From Pseudolysinimonas_A sp039912695 (GTDB lineage: Bacteria > Actinomycetota > Actinomycetes > Actinomycetales > Microbacteriaceae), in NCBI RefSeq assembly GCF_039912695.1, contig NZ_JBDSPJ010000022.1, positions 124,001-188,000 of the forward strand: a stretch of DNA of 64,000 nt. Direction: 5' to 3'. The notes under the pieces are model-generated. The model did no database searches. It was given only the letters and a program-made list of their open reading frames with translations, and was not told the DNA's origin. Every line of letters starts with the position of its first letter. Position 1 is the first letter of the stretch. Shown one piece after another: positions 1 to 9,057 of the stretch. The position numbers and the translations under genes are program-made.

Positions 1-1
1 C

Positions 2-865
2 GGTCGCAAACTCGACGCGGGCGGGTTCGCGATCCTCACCATCGCGCTGCTGCTGATCACCGCGGGGCTCGGCTACCTGCGCACCGACGGTCCGATCGTG
101 CCGCTGGTGATTGCGCTCGTTGTCGTCGGAATTCTGGCCTTCATTCCGTTCGTGCTCTACGAACGCAAGCAACCCGATCCCGCCATCGATCTGAAGGTGA
201 TTCGCCAGCCGACCATGTGGCCCGTGCTCATCACGGCCGCGCTGTTCGGGATCAGTGTGCTCGGAGCGCAGGCGCCTCTGTCGACCTACGCGGGCACCGA
301 TCCGAAGAATGGGTACGGTCTCGGTCTCGAGTCGGATGTCATCTCGTACCTGATCGGCGCCTACCTCGTGTCGATGATCGTGGGCGCGCTGCTGCTGCCG
401 GTGCTGTCGAAACGCGCGAGTCCGCGGATCGCCCTCATCGTGGCGTCGTTCTTCGTCGCGGCCGGATACCTCCTGTTCCTCCCCCTGCACGGCCAGGTAT
501 GGCAGGTCATCATGAACATGGTGATTGCCGGCATCGGCTCGGGTGCCCTCGTCGCCGCGCTGCCCGCTGCTGCGGCCGCCGCAGCGCCACGCGGTCAGAC
601 CGGGATCGCCGCGGGCCTGACCAACACGACGAAGACCATTGGCGGGTCGTTCGCGTCGTCGGTGTTCGGTGTCGTCCTCGCCGTCGGTGCGGGAGCGGGA
701 GTCGGCGCTGCTGCCAGCTACGGCGGGTACGTCGTCGTCTGGCTGGTCTGCGGAATCGGTGCCCTGGTCTCGGCCGCGCTGCTGTTCTTCGTGCCAAAAC
801 TGGCGTTCGCAGATGTGGAATCCGTCGAACCCGAGGAGATCGCCGCGGCGACCCCGCGAGGTTGA
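2..865 (+). CDS. MFS drug-efflux-type transporter, C-terminal part (5' truncated by window)
   Basis: An open frame runs in from the left edge, so only the last 287 residues are visible. They contain about eight strongly hydrophobic segments separated by short basic loops, such as the LSKRASPRIALIVA loop, and an Ala/Gly-rich helix near residues 145-170. This fits the C-terminal half of a 14-TM (DHA2/EmrB-like) or 12-TM major facilitator proton antiporter in the cytoplasmic membrane. The tail is acidic (VEPEEIAAATPRG). The gene converges on the SDR gene with 12 bp between stops. The substrate cannot be told from this half. Confidence 0.85.
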   Translation, partial: GRKLDAGGFAILTIALLLITAGLGYLRTDGPIVPLVIALVVVGILAFIPFVLYERKQPDPAIDLKVIRQPTMWPVLITAALFGISVLGAQAPLSTYAGTDPKNGYGLGLESDVISYLIGAYLVSMIVGALLLPVLSKRASPRIALIVASFFVAAGYLLFLPLHGQVWQVIMNMVIAGIGSGALVAALPAAAAAAAPRGQTGIAAGLTNTTKTIGGSFASSVFGVVLAVGAGAGVGAAASYGGYVVVWLVCGIGALVSAALLFFVPKLAFADVESVEPEEIAAATPRG

Positions 866-877
866 GGGCAAATAGCC

Positions 878-1651
878 CTAGGCCTTGGGTGTCAGCGGAC
901 CGCGGATGACCTTCCACGGCGCCGCCTGAGCAACAGGCTTGATCGTCACGAGGTCCAGGTTGATATGCGCGGGCAGTTCGATCATGTGCACGATCGAACT
1001 GGCGATGTCGTCGGCCGTGAGCGGCTCGGGCACGTTGTCGTATACGGCGTCGGCGCGGGCCTGATCGCCGCCGAACCGCACGAGCGAGAACTCGTCGGTC
1101 TTGACCATGCCCGGCGCGATCTCGAGCACGCGGATCGGTTCGCCGGCAAGTTCTAACCGCAGCACGGCCATCAGCATGTGGGCGCCCGCCTTCGCGGCGA
1201 TGTAGCCCGACCCGCCCTCGTACGCGGTGTGTCCGGCGATCGACGTGACGGTCAGGATGTCGGCGCTGCCGGCATCCCGTGCCCCGTTACGCAGCGCGGG
1301 GAGCAGAGCCGTGATCAGGTTCTTGACCGCGAGAACGTTGATCTCGAACATCGCCCGCCAATCGTTCGGGTCGCTCTCTTCGACGCTCGCGAGCCCGAAG
1401 GCGCCGCCCGCGTTGTTGACCAGGGCGTGCAGCGGTCCGAGCGCTGAGACCTCGTCCCGCACCCGCGCAACGTCGTCGGCCTGCGTGAGGTCGGCCACGA
1501 TGACGTGCGCGCCGATTTCGGCGGCAAGTGCAGCGAGCCGCTCCGCTCGTCGCGCGACAGCGACGACTTCCCAACCGTGCGCTGCGAAGAGCCGCGCCGT
1601 GGCGGCACCAATCCCCGAACTCGCACCCGTCACGATCACGCGCCTCGTCAT
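878..1651 (-). CDS. short-chain dehydrogenase/reductase (classical SDR)
   Basis: A 257-residue NAD(P)-dependent oxidoreductase. It shows the Rossmann motif TGASSGIG (residues 8-15), NNAGG (79-83), catalytic Ser137 in VTSIAG, and Tyr150-x3-Lys154 (YIAAK), so the full classical SDR active site is present. I start at the ATG at 1651, not the longer frame to 1690, because a GGTGGAGGG ribosome site lies just upstream and the Rossmann strand then begins at residue 4, as usual. The substrate is unknown. It is divergent from metY. Confidence 0.9.
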   Translation of the reverse strand: MTRRVIVTGASSGIGAATARLFAAHGWEVVAVARRAERLAALAAEIGAHVIVADLTQADDVARVRDEVSALGPLHALVNNAGGAFGLASVEESDPNDWRAMFEINVLAVKNLITALLPALRNGARDAGSADILTVTSIAGHTAYEGGSGYIAAKAGAHMLMAVLRLELAGEPIRVLEIAPGMVKTDEFSLVRFGGDQARADAVYDNVPEPLTADDIASSIVHMIELPAHINLDLVTIKPVAQAAPWKVIRGPLTPKA

Positions 1652-1789
1652 CCCTCCACCGTACGACGCTCCGAGACGGCGAATGACCATCCGGTTACGT
1701 CAGATTTCGTCGCCGCTGGCGGTGATCGATGAGCGAACCTAGGCTCGCCCGTGTCGATCCCGACCCCCGATTCATCGCAAGGAGCCACC

Positions 1790-3106
1790 ATGTCGGACTG
1801 GAAGTTCGAGACCAAGCAGATCCACTCAGGTTCTGCACCCGACCCGGTCACCAACGCGCGGGCCACGCCGATCTACAAGACGACGTCGTACGTGTTCAAC
1901 TCGGCCGATCACGCGAAGAACCTGTTCGCCCTTGCCGAGTTCGGCAACATCTACACGCGTCTGATGAACCCGACCACGGATGTCGTCGAACAGCGCGTCG
2001 CCGCGCTCGAAGGCGGCACCGCCGCCCTGGCCGTCGCGTCAGGTTCCGCCGCAATCACCTACGCCGTGCTCAACATCGCTGGCGCCGGTGACCACATCGT
2101 CTCGTCGTCCTCGATCTACGGCGGCACCTACAACCTCTTCAAGTACACCCTCGCGAAGCTCGGAATCGAGGTCACCTTCGTCGAGAACCAGGATGACGCC
2201 GACGAGTGGAAGGCCGCGGTTCGGCCGAACACGAAACTGTTCTTCGCCGAGACGATCGGCAACCCGCGCATCAACATCCTCGACATCGAGCTGGTCGCGG
2301 GCATCGCTCACGACAACGACCTCCCGCTGATCGTCGACAACACGATCGCGACGCCGTACTTGATTCGTCCGTTCGAGTTCGGTGCTGACGTCGTCGTGCA
2401 CTCGGCCACCAAGTTCCTCGGCGGCCACGGCACGGTCATCGCCGGCGTCATCGTCGACGGCGGCAAGTTCGCCTGGAGCAAGCACGTCGACAAGTTCCCG
2501 GGCCTCACCGAACCCGACCCGTCGTACCACGGCGCGTCGTACACCGGTGTGCTCGGCGACGCGATCGCGTACGTCATCAAGATCCGCGTGCAGTTGCTGC
2601 GCGACACGGGTGCCGCCCTTTCCCCCGACAGCTCGTTCTCGCTGATCCAGGGCATCGAGACCCTGTCGCTGCGCATCGAGCGTCACGTGCAAAACACTCA
2701 GGCTGTCGCCGAGTGGCTCGAGAACCACCCCGACGTCGCGACGGTGAACTACGCCGGCCTGCCGTCGAGCCCGTGGTACGCGGCCGCGAACAAGTACGCC
2801 CCCCTCGGCGTCGGAGCTGTCGTGTCGTTCGAACTCAAGGGCGGCGTGGATGCCGGTCGCGCCCTCGTCGAGAACGTTTCACTGTTCAGCCACCTGGCCA
2901 ACATCGGCGACGTGCGCTCGCTCATCATTCACCCGGCATCGACGACGCACTCCCAGCTCACCCCCGAGCAGCAGCTGACGACCGGTGTCACGCCGGGCCT
3001 CGTGCGGCTCTCCGTCGGGCTGGAGAACATCGACGACCTCACGGCCGACCTTGAGGCTGGTTTCGCGGCAGCACGCAAGGTGAGCGCGGCGAACGCAGCC
3101 GTCTAA
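1790..3106 (+). CDS. metY: O-acetylhomoserine aminocarboxypropyltransferase (sulfhydrylase)
   Basis: A 438-residue PLP enzyme of the Cys/Met-metabolism family. It would convert O-acetylhomoserine plus sulfide to homocysteine in the cytoplasm. The PLP lysine is Lys208 in SATKFLGG, and LEGGTAALAVASGSAA (73-88) and IVDNTIATPY (181-190) are typical cofactor-site motifs. The long insert around residues 210-260 and the YAGLPSSPWYAAANKY region fit MetY rather than MetB/MetC. The start at 1790 follows AAGGAG with 5-6 nt spacing; the longer frame from 1751 is untranslated leader. metX lies 92 bp downstream and makes its substrate. A hairpin separates the two genes. Confidence 0.94.
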   Translation: MSDWKFETKQIHSGSAPDPVTNARATPIYKTTSYVFNSADHAKNLFALAEFGNIYTRLMNPTTDVVEQRVAALEGGTAALAVASGSAAITYAVLNIAGAGDHIVSSSSIYGGTYNLFKYTLAKLGIEVTFVENQDDADEWKAAVRPNTKLFFAETIGNPRINILDIELVAGIAHDNDLPLIVDNTIATPYLIRPFEFGADVVVHSATKFLGGHGTVIAGVIVDGGKFAWSKHVDKFPGLTEPDPSYHGASYTGVLGDAIAYVIKIRVQLLRDTGAALSPDSSFSLIQGIETLSLRIERHVQNTQAVAEWLENHPDVATVNYAGLPSSPWYAAANKYAPLGVGAVVSFELKGGVDAGRALVENVSLFSHLANIGDVRSLIIHPASTTHSQLTPEQQLTTGVTPGLVRLSVGLENIDDLTADLEAGFAAARKVSAANAAV

Positions 3107-3141
3107 GCACTGATCTGGCCCGGATGTCTTCCGGCCGAGCC

Positions 3142-3174
3142 AGACCCCCGCGCGTCATATGACGGCGGGGGTCT
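3142..3174 (+). terminator. hairpin between metY and metX
   Basis: AGACCCCCGC (3142-3151) pairs perfectly with GCGGGGGTCT (3165-3174). The loop holds a second small palindrome, CGTCATATGACG. There is no U tract. It may terminate or attenuate metY transcription before metX, or protect the 3' end. Confidence 0.6.
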
Positions 3175-3198
3175 CCGCTTTCCGACAGAATCAGTGCG

Positions 3199-4404
3199 AT
3201 GGATTGGCAGACTCCCGAAGACGCCGTGCCGTCGGCGTTTGTGACGGAGTCACAGCGACGACAGGTCGCCGGCAAGCCGCCGACGTCGGGCGCATGGCGA
3301 CAGGGCGACGACCCGGGAGATCGCAGCTTCGCCGCGATTGGCGACCTCACGCTCGAGCGTGGGGGCAGCATCCCGAATGTGACGATCGCCTACGAGACGT
3401 GGGGTGAACTCGCCCCCGACGGATCGAATGCGGTGCTCGTGCTTCACGCCCTCACCGGCGACAGTCACGTCGTCGGTGCGCCGGGGCCCGGACACCCGAC
3501 CGCCGGCTGGTGGGGCGGATTGGTGGGTCCCGGAAAAGTCCTCGACCCCGCGGAGTGGTTCGTGGTTGCCCCCAACATGCTCGGCGGCTGCCAAGGCAGC
3601 ACGGGACCGGCCTCGTTGGCGCCCGACGGCGCGGAGTGGGGGCCGCGGTTTCCGTACCTCACGATTCGCGACCAGGTCGCCGCGCAAGCTGCGCTCAGCG
3701 AACTGCTCGGAATCGACCGCTGGGCCCTCGTCGTCGGCGGGTCGATGGGCGGCATGCAGGTCCTCGAGTGGGGCATCATGCACCCCGATCGGGTCGAACG
3801 CATCGCGGTGCTCGCCGCTCCCCCGTTCTCGAGTGCCGACGAGATCGCGCTCAACTCGGTGCAGGCCGAGGCGATCCGCATGGATCCGGCTTTCCGTGGC
3901 GGCGACTACTACGACGCCTCCGAAGGCGAGGGACCGCACCGCGGTCTGTCATTGGCACGCCGGATGGCCCTGCTCAACTACCGCTCCCCCACCGAACTCA
4001 ACGACAGGTTCGAGCGATCCTGGCAGAGCGGCATCAGCCCTCTCGGCGGGGGCGGACGATTTGCGGTGGGGAGTTATCTCGACTTCCACGGCAACAAGTT
4101 CACCCGTCGCTTCGACGCGAACTCCTATCTGGTGCTCACGGATGCCATGGACTCCCACGACGTCGGTCGCGACCGAGGCGGGGTTGCATCCGCTCTCGCG
4201 CGGGTGCGCGCGAAGGCGCTCGTCCTCGGCATCGATAGCGACCGGCTCTTTCCGGTCGTCGGTCAAGAGACCATCGCGCGACACCTGACAGGCAACATCG
4301 ATGGCGACGTGCCGGTCGTCATCTCGTCGCCGTTCGGCCACGACGCGTTCCTGATCGAAGACGCTCTCGTTGCCGCGCAGTTGAGGCGACTCCTCGCCAG
4401 CTGA
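3199..4404 (+). CDS. metX: homoserine O-acetyltransferase
   Basis: A 401-residue alpha/beta-hydrolase-fold acyltransferase that makes O-acetylhomoserine for MetY. The nucleophile elbow GGSMGG has Ser182. The other triad residues are Asp348 in IDSDRLFP and His381 in FGHDAF. The early motif LVLHALTGDSH and LGGCQGSTGP (128-137, oxyanion and substrate pocket) are family hallmarks. Length matches MetX of actinobacteria. The next gene is an unrelated kinase, after a hairpin at 4449-4477. Confidence 0.94.
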   Translation: MDWQTPEDAVPSAFVTESQRRQVAGKPPTSGAWRQGDDPGDRSFAAIGDLTLERGGSIPNVTIAYETWGELAPDGSNAVLVLHALTGDSHVVGAPGPGHPTAGWWGGLVGPGKVLDPAEWFVVAPNMLGGCQGSTGPASLAPDGAEWGPRFPYLTIRDQVAAQAALSELLGIDRWALVVGGSMGGMQVLEWGIMHPDRVERIAVLAAPPFSSADEIALNSVQAEAIRMDPAFRGGDYYDASEGEGPHRGLSLARRMALLNYRSPTELNDRFERSWQSGISPLGGGGRFAVGSYLDFHGNKFTRRFDANSYLVLTDAMDSHDVGRDRGGVASALARVRAKALVLGIDSDRLFPVVGQETIARHLTGNIDGDVPVVISSPFGHDAFLIEDALVAAQLRRLLAS

Positions 4405-4448
4405 GGCCACCTAGCTCGCGAGGGGCGCAAGCTCGGGCGTAAAGCTGG

Positions 4449-4477
4449 CGAGGGTCGCGTGGTGAGCGCGACCCTCG
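4449..4477 (+). terminator. hairpin downstream of metX
   Basis: CGAGGGTCGCG (4449-4459) and CGCGACCCTCG (4467-4477) form a perfect 11-bp stem with a 7-nt loop, 45 bp after the metX stop. There is no U run. The remaining sequence up to the kinase start at 4642 shows no other clear element. Confidence 0.6.
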
Positions 4478-4641
4478 AACACCCCCTGGTGAATGTGTGG
4501 CGGCAATACGTCCGAAGAAGTATCGTCGGCCCCTCGTGTCCCCCAGCAGTGCGGTGGAACTGTTGCTGTCAGGAGCGTACTGCTCGCGCTCCGCGTGGCA
4601 CCCCCCATTCGCGTGTCGCGGTGTGTCACGATTCGTTCAGA

Positions 4642-5829
4642 ATGGATTTGATCAGCAGGGAGCGTGACCGGCTGCTCCAGCGCAGCGCCCGCGCGTACGG
4701 TCTCACCTTTACCGCTGTCTCCGCGCTGTGTTTCGCACTTCCCGGTGCGGTCTCGTTCAGGGTGCTCCTGCTCGGAATCCCGTTCTACGTCCTGGTGGTG
4801 GCGGCGCAGGTCGCGATCGGCCTGAGCCGCTCGATCTGGTGGCCCCTGCTCGCACTCGCCGGGGGGAACGGGATCGTGCTCGTCGTCGCCCTCCTTGACG
4901 CTCCACCCGGCCCCGCGGCCTGGCTCGCGATCCTCAACCTGGGCGCCGCATCCCTCGCTTCCGTCTCACTCGTCCTCACCACGAGTCCGATTCGAATCGC
5001 CCTTCTCACGCTGGGTGGTATTGCCACCGTCGCGACGGTCGTTGTCGCCGAAATTTCGAGCCCCGCACAGGCCCTGCGTAGCGCCGGAACGGTCCTCGTG
5101 GGCTGGGGGCTCGCGGCCCTCATCACGGTGTGGATAAGCGCGGGCGTTCCGCAGGTCGCTAAACGCATCGCCAGCATCGGTCGCGCCCACCGGGCCGAAC
5201 GTCAGGCCAGCGAGCTCGAGGCTCAGCGGCGCCAGTCGGCTCGCCTCCTGCACGACACCGTGCTGGCCAGCCTGACCCTGCTCGCGCACTCGGGGGTCGG
5301 CGTCAAACCCGACGCTCTTCGCCAGCAGGCCGCCGAGGACGCAAAACTGCTGCGCCAGCTACGGCTCGGCACCGTTCCGATCCCGCAGCCCGCAGCGGGC
5401 GGGACGGCAGACGGCTCGCCCGCGAGTAACCCGAATCCTGACGACACCGTCTTAGGCACGACCCTCGAGTCCGTCAAACAGCGGTTCGGACGGATGGGCC
5501 TCAAAGTCTCGTGGCACGGCACCGGGCAGGTTCTCCTGCCCAGCGACGTCCTCGACGCGTTCCTGCTGGCGTTGGCGGAATGCCTCGAGAATGTGCGACG
5601 TCACTCCGGAGTCACCGAGGCGCACGTCACGATCACCGACGACGCCAAGATGGTGCGTGCGCTCGTCACCGACGCCGGGGTGGGGTTCGACATCACCGAC
5701 ATCGAGGCCACCAAGCTGGGGTTCGCCGAGTCGGTGGTCGGACGCTTACGCGAAGTCGGCGGCAACGCGCGGCTGTTCTCGTCGCCCGGCTCGGGCACCA
5801 CCGTCGCACTCGAGGTACCACGGGCATGA
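4642..5829 (+). CDS. membrane sensor histidine kinase, HisKA_3/NarL-partner type
   Basis: A 395-residue kinase. Residues about 20-170 form five or six membrane helices with almost no extracytoplasmic domain, so the signal is probably membrane-borne. A linker leads to the dimerisation helix with the phospho-acceptor His204 in RLLHDTVLASL. The HATPase domain shows an N-box (AECLENVRRHSG) and G1 box (TDAGVGFD). The open frame extends to 4459, but that extension is Cys/Arg-rich and unlike the family; I use the ATG at 4642, for which the ribosome site is weak. The next gene starts 13 bp downstream, then a LuxR-type regulator: one operon. Confidence 0.88.
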   Translation: MDLISRERDRLLQRSARAYGLTFTAVSALCFALPGAVSFRVLLLGIPFYVLVVAAQVAIGLSRSIWWPLLALAGGNGIVLVVALLDAPPGPAAWLAILNLGAASLASVSLVLTTSPIRIALLTLGGIATVATVVVAEISSPAQALRSAGTVLVGWGLAALITVWISAGVPQVAKRIASIGRAHRAERQASELEAQRRQSARLLHDTVLASLTLLAHSGVGVKPDALRQQAAEDAKLLRQLRLGTVPIPQPAAGGTADGSPASNPNPDDTVLGTTLESVKQRFGRMGLKVSWHGTGQVLLPSDVLDAFLLALAECLENVRRHSGVTEAHVTITDDAKMVRALVTDAGVGFDITDIEATKLGFAESVVGRLREVGGNARLFSSPGSGTTVALEVPRA

Positions 5830-5842
5830 GCGGATACCGGCG

Positions 5843-7138
5843 ATGAACAAAGACACCATCACCTTCTCGCGTCCCGACGAGAACACTCTCGGCGTGGTCG
5901 TCGGCAACGCTCGCCGCGCTATGACCACGACCGCCCGCCGCCTCGGTCGCGCCGCCAGCACACATCGCGCGAGCCTCGGCACCGCGTTCCTCGGCCTCGG
6001 TGCGGCGATCATCGTTGGCCTCCGCGCCGTCTACGGGGCGATCTGGTTTGCCTCGCAATGGGGCGCCTACCCCGAACCGTTCGCCGCCCTCGCGGCCTGG
6101 ATCGTCTTCGCGGCCGTTCTGACGGGCGCCATCGTCATGTCGCGGGTGAGGAGCGACCGCCTTCCCGACTGGATGTTCGGCCTCTTCCTGGCCGGGATCG
6201 TGACGGCGATCGCGCTCGACGTGATCGCCGTCTGGTCGTTGCACGACATCGGGCGCTACGCAACAGCGGCCCTCACCGCGGGGATGGCGCTTCTCGTGCT
6301 GGTTGCTCTCCGCGGGTCGGTCGAAATTCTCACGGCATCCGCGGTGCTCGGCGTCGGTCTTGCCGTCGTGATCTTCCTTGATGCGCCGCTGGGCGCCGAG
6401 GCATCCGACTCCGCCTGGATCGCGACGCAGATCACGGCGATCGCCGGGGCGGTGCTGCCACCGGTCATCGGCGTGATCATCATCGAAGGCTTCCGGCGAA
6501 TGGTGCAGATCGAACTCGACCGGGTGCTCGTTCAGAGCACCGTGTCAGCGCCACGCTTTGCGGTCGGCATGCTGGCCTCCGAAGAGCTCGCACGCCTCGA
6601 CCTGGCGGCCGAAGAGCTGCTCGACGCTGTCGCCAACAAAAAGACGAACCTGCCGCTCACGCCGAAGAACGCGTCGGTGGCCGCGCAGTTGGCGACCGAG
6701 TTGCGGTTGCACCTCATCGAAGGCCGCCGCGAAACCTGGCTCTACCACGCGATCAGCGAGTCGGAACAGTTGGGCAAGTCGGTGACGCTGTCGGACAAGT
6801 CGAGCCTCGCCGGCCTTCTCGATGCGACCCAGCGCGATGGTCTGCTCAGCGCTGCCTGGTTGCTCGTGGCGGACGTCCCGTCGGCGGCCAGTCGTCGGCG
6901 AAGCACCAGCCGCACCCTCAACCTCCAGATCGGGCCGGTGCTGCCGGGTACGCCGAACGTGCCCGAACACAAGATCTCGATCCCCGTCACCATGACCTCG
7001 ACCGGCGTTCGACGAAATCGGGTGGACTCGGGTGTCTGGGACGCCATCGGCCGCATCGGGCGCTACTCTGACTCAACTCAGGACGCCAGCCTGCGGGTCG
7101 ATATCGACTGCATCGTCGACAACCCTGCCGACATCTGA
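5843..7138 (+). CDS. membrane protein of a two-component cluster, function unknown
   Basis: A 431-residue protein with a short basic N-terminus, six to seven membrane helices (about residues 45-215), then a soluble half of about 215 residues rich in charged helices. I recognise no catalytic motif. The start at 5843 sits 13 bp after the kinase stop; the longer frame overlapping the kinase is a shadow. The order kinase, this protein, response regulator suggests a signal-receiving or accessory subunit. The soluble domain loosely recalls a degenerate kinase (helices then a beta-rich end), but no ATP-binding G box is visible. Confidence 0.7.
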   Translation: MNKDTITFSRPDENTLGVVVGNARRAMTTTARRLGRAASTHRASLGTAFLGLGAAIIVGLRAVYGAIWFASQWGAYPEPFAALAAWIVFAAVLTGAIVMSRVRSDRLPDWMFGLFLAGIVTAIALDVIAVWSLHDIGRYATAALTAGMALLVLVALRGSVEILTASAVLGVGLAVVIFLDAPLGAEASDSAWIATQITAIAGAVLPPVIGVIIIEGFRRMVQIELDRVLVQSTVSAPRFAVGMLASEELARLDLAAEELLDAVANKKTNLPLTPKNASVAAQLATELRLHLIEGRRETWLYHAISESEQLGKSVTLSDKSSLAGLLDATQRDGLLSAAWLLVADVPSAASRRRSTSRTLNLQIGPVLPGTPNVPEHKISIPVTMTSTGVRRNRVDSGVWDAIGRIGRYSDSTQDASLRVDIDCIVDNPADI

Positions 7139-7183
7139 TCTCCCCCCGCAGAAGCCTGTAGTACCTGACCGGAAGGAACACTC

Positions 7184-7843
7184 GTGGCCAACATCCGTGT
7201 CGCCCTCGTTGACGACCACCGCATGATCCTGGGCGCGCTGACGGAGTGGATCCGCGGCGCTGCGGATGACATCGACATGGTCGCCGCGGTACCAACCTGG
7301 CCCGAGTTGCTCACGCATCCGGAATTCCCGGTCGACGTCGTGCTGCTCGACCTCGACCTCAAAGACAATCTGCCGGTCGCGCTGAAGATCTCGACCCTGA
7401 AGACCACCGGGGTGCGCACGGTGCTGATGAGCACGTACTCGGAGCCCAACGTCGTGCGTGAAGCCCTCGCTGCCGGCGCTCTCGGCTACCTCGTGAAGAG
7501 CGAAAACACCGAGATGATCGTTGAGGCCATCCGGGCCGCCGCGAAGGGCGAGAGTTTCATCTCGGCCGAACTCGACCTGGCGATCAACGCCGCCGATATC
7601 GGCGGGGCGCCGAAACTGTCGGCACAGGAGCGTCGCGTCATGGCCCTTTACGGCGGTGGTGAACCGGTCAAGGCAGTCGCCTATCAGCTCGGCATCTCCG
7701 AAGAGACCGCTAAGAGTTACCTCAAGCGCATCCGCGAGAAGTACCGAGTCGCCGGCATCGATGTCGGCACCAAGGTGGGGCTACGTCGGCGTGCCATCCA
7801 GGACGGCATCTTGATTCAGGATGCGCCTGCCGGCTCGTTCTGA
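7184..7843 (+). CDS. NarL/LuxR-family response regulator
   Basis: A 219-residue regulator. The receiver domain has the acidic pair Asp10-Asp11, phospho-acceptor Asp56 in VLLDLDL, and the conserved Lys in GYLVKSEN. The output helix-turn-helix is near residues 145-200 (LSAQERRVMALYGGG, AYQLGISEETAKSYLKRIR). The first HTH motif is unusual, with MALYGGGEPVKAVA where most LuxR proteins have LxLIAxGxSNxEIA. It is the cognate regulator of the kinase at 4642. Its 3' end overlaps the convergent MFS gene by 28 bp. Confidence 0.9.
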   Translation: MANIRVALVDDHRMILGALTEWIRGAADDIDMVAAVPTWPELLTHPEFPVDVVLLDLDLKDNLPVALKISTLKTTGVRTVLMSTYSEPNVVREALAAGALGYLVKSENTEMIVEAIRAAAKGESFISAELDLAINAADIGGAPKLSAQERRVMALYGGGEPVKAVAYQLGISEETAKSYLKRIREKYRVAGIDVGTKVGLRRRAIQDGILIQDAPAGSF

Positions 7844-9057
7844 TTCAAGCTGGCTCGTTCTGCCGCGCGCCTCGTGATGAGTGCGCCGAGGAGCGCGAGC
7901 CCGAGGCCGGGAATGCACAGGAGCAGGCCCACCCATGCTGTTGAGGCGTACCCGTAACCTCCCGCGATCACCAGACCACCGAGCACCGCGCCCAGGCTGT
8001 TGCCGAGGTTGAGTCCCGAATGGTTGACAGCTGCGGCGAGCGTCTGACTTTCGCGCGCGACCTCCAGCAGCCGGGTCTGGATGGCGACAGCGAGCACCGA
8101 CGACGCGACAGCCATCAAGAAGATTCCGACGAAGAGTCCAACCGGCGTCGAGGCGACCGCGATCAGCACCACGAAAGAGGCAGCCGATCCGATGAAGCTG
8201 AGCACGATCGCTCGCACCGCGTGACGGTCTGCGAGCGGCCCGCCGAGCCAGTTTCCGATCGTCATCCCCACCCCGAAGACCACGAGCACGACCGGCACGA
8301 TCACGGCGGGGAGCATCGTCAGCTGGGTTGTCATCGGGGCGATGTAGCTCTGCACGGCGAACAAACCGCCGAAACCCACGACCCCGGTCAGCAGGGCGAG
8401 CCACACCTCACCGCGACGGAATCCGCCGAGCTCGCGTTTGACCGTCGCCCCCGGATCGCCGGGGCTGCTGGGCACCGCCACCAGAATCGCGACGAGTGCA
8501 AACGCGAAGACCACGGCGACCGCGACATAGGCGGCGCGCCATCCGGCTTGCTGCCCGAGAAAAGTGATCGCGGGCACCCCGATCACGTTCGCAATCGTGA
8601 GCCCCGCGAGCACGATCGAGATACCGCGACCCTGCTTGCCGGGACCCATCAGCGAACCCGCCACGAGTGAGGCGATCCCGAAGTAGGCGCCGTGCGGCAG
8701 TGCGGCGACGAATCGGGCGATGACGAGCGTCGGAAAGTTGGGGGCCAGAGCCGAGGCGATCGAGCCCAGGATGAACGCCGCAACCAGAGCAACTAACAGA
8801 CCGCGCCGCGGCATCCGGGCGGCGAACACCGCGATCGTCGGGGCACCGACCACGACACCGGCGGCGTAGGCGGTGATCATCCACCCCGCCTGGGCGATCG
8901 CTTGCGCGTGATCGACGGAAGCCATCGTCGGAAAGAGGTCGGCTGCGATCTGCGGCAAGAGACCCGACGCAACAAATTCGGTAGACCCGATTCCGAAGCC
9001 CCCGAGGGCAAGCGCGAGCAACGCGAGCCGCACGCGCGTCGGCGACAGAGTATTCAC
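7816..9057 (-). CDS. MFS transporter, DHA1/AraJ-like sugar or drug exporter
   Basis: A 413-residue 12-TM exporter. It starts with the family signature LALALGGFGIGSTEFVASGLLPQIAADL and carries a loop-2/3 basic motif (FAARMPRRGLLV). I start at GTG 9057, which overlaps the upstream gene's TGA by 4 bp (GTGA), so translation is probably coupled. The open frame extends 200 codons further upstream, but that part is an antisense-like reading of the glycosyltransferase gene. It converges on the LuxR regulator with a 28-bp stop overlap. Substrate unknown. Confidence 0.87.
   Translation of the reverse strand: MNTLSPTRVRLALLALALGGFGIGSTEFVASGLLPQIAADLFPTMASVDHAQAIAQAGWMITAYAAGVVVGAPTIAVFAARMPRRGLLVALVAAFILGSIASALAPNFPTLVIARFVAALPHGAYFGIASLVAGSLMGPGKQGRGISIVLAGLTIANVIGVPAITFLGQQAGWRAAYVAVAVVFAFALVAILVAVPSSPGDPGATVKRELGGFRRGEVWLALLTGVVGFGGLFAVQSYIAPMTTQLTMLPAVIVPVVLVVFGVGMTIGNWLGGPLADRHAVRAIVLSFIGSAASFVVLIAVASTPVGLFVGIFLMAVASSVLAVAIQTRLLEVARESQTLAAAVNHSGLNLGNSLGAVLGGLVIAGGYGYASTAWVGLLLCIPGLGLALLGALITRRAAERASLNQNEPAGAS

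Noticed and set aside
1652..1789. SAM riboswitch upstream of metY
   Set aside because: The spacer is only 138 bp and no pseudoknot or kissing-loop pairing was found.
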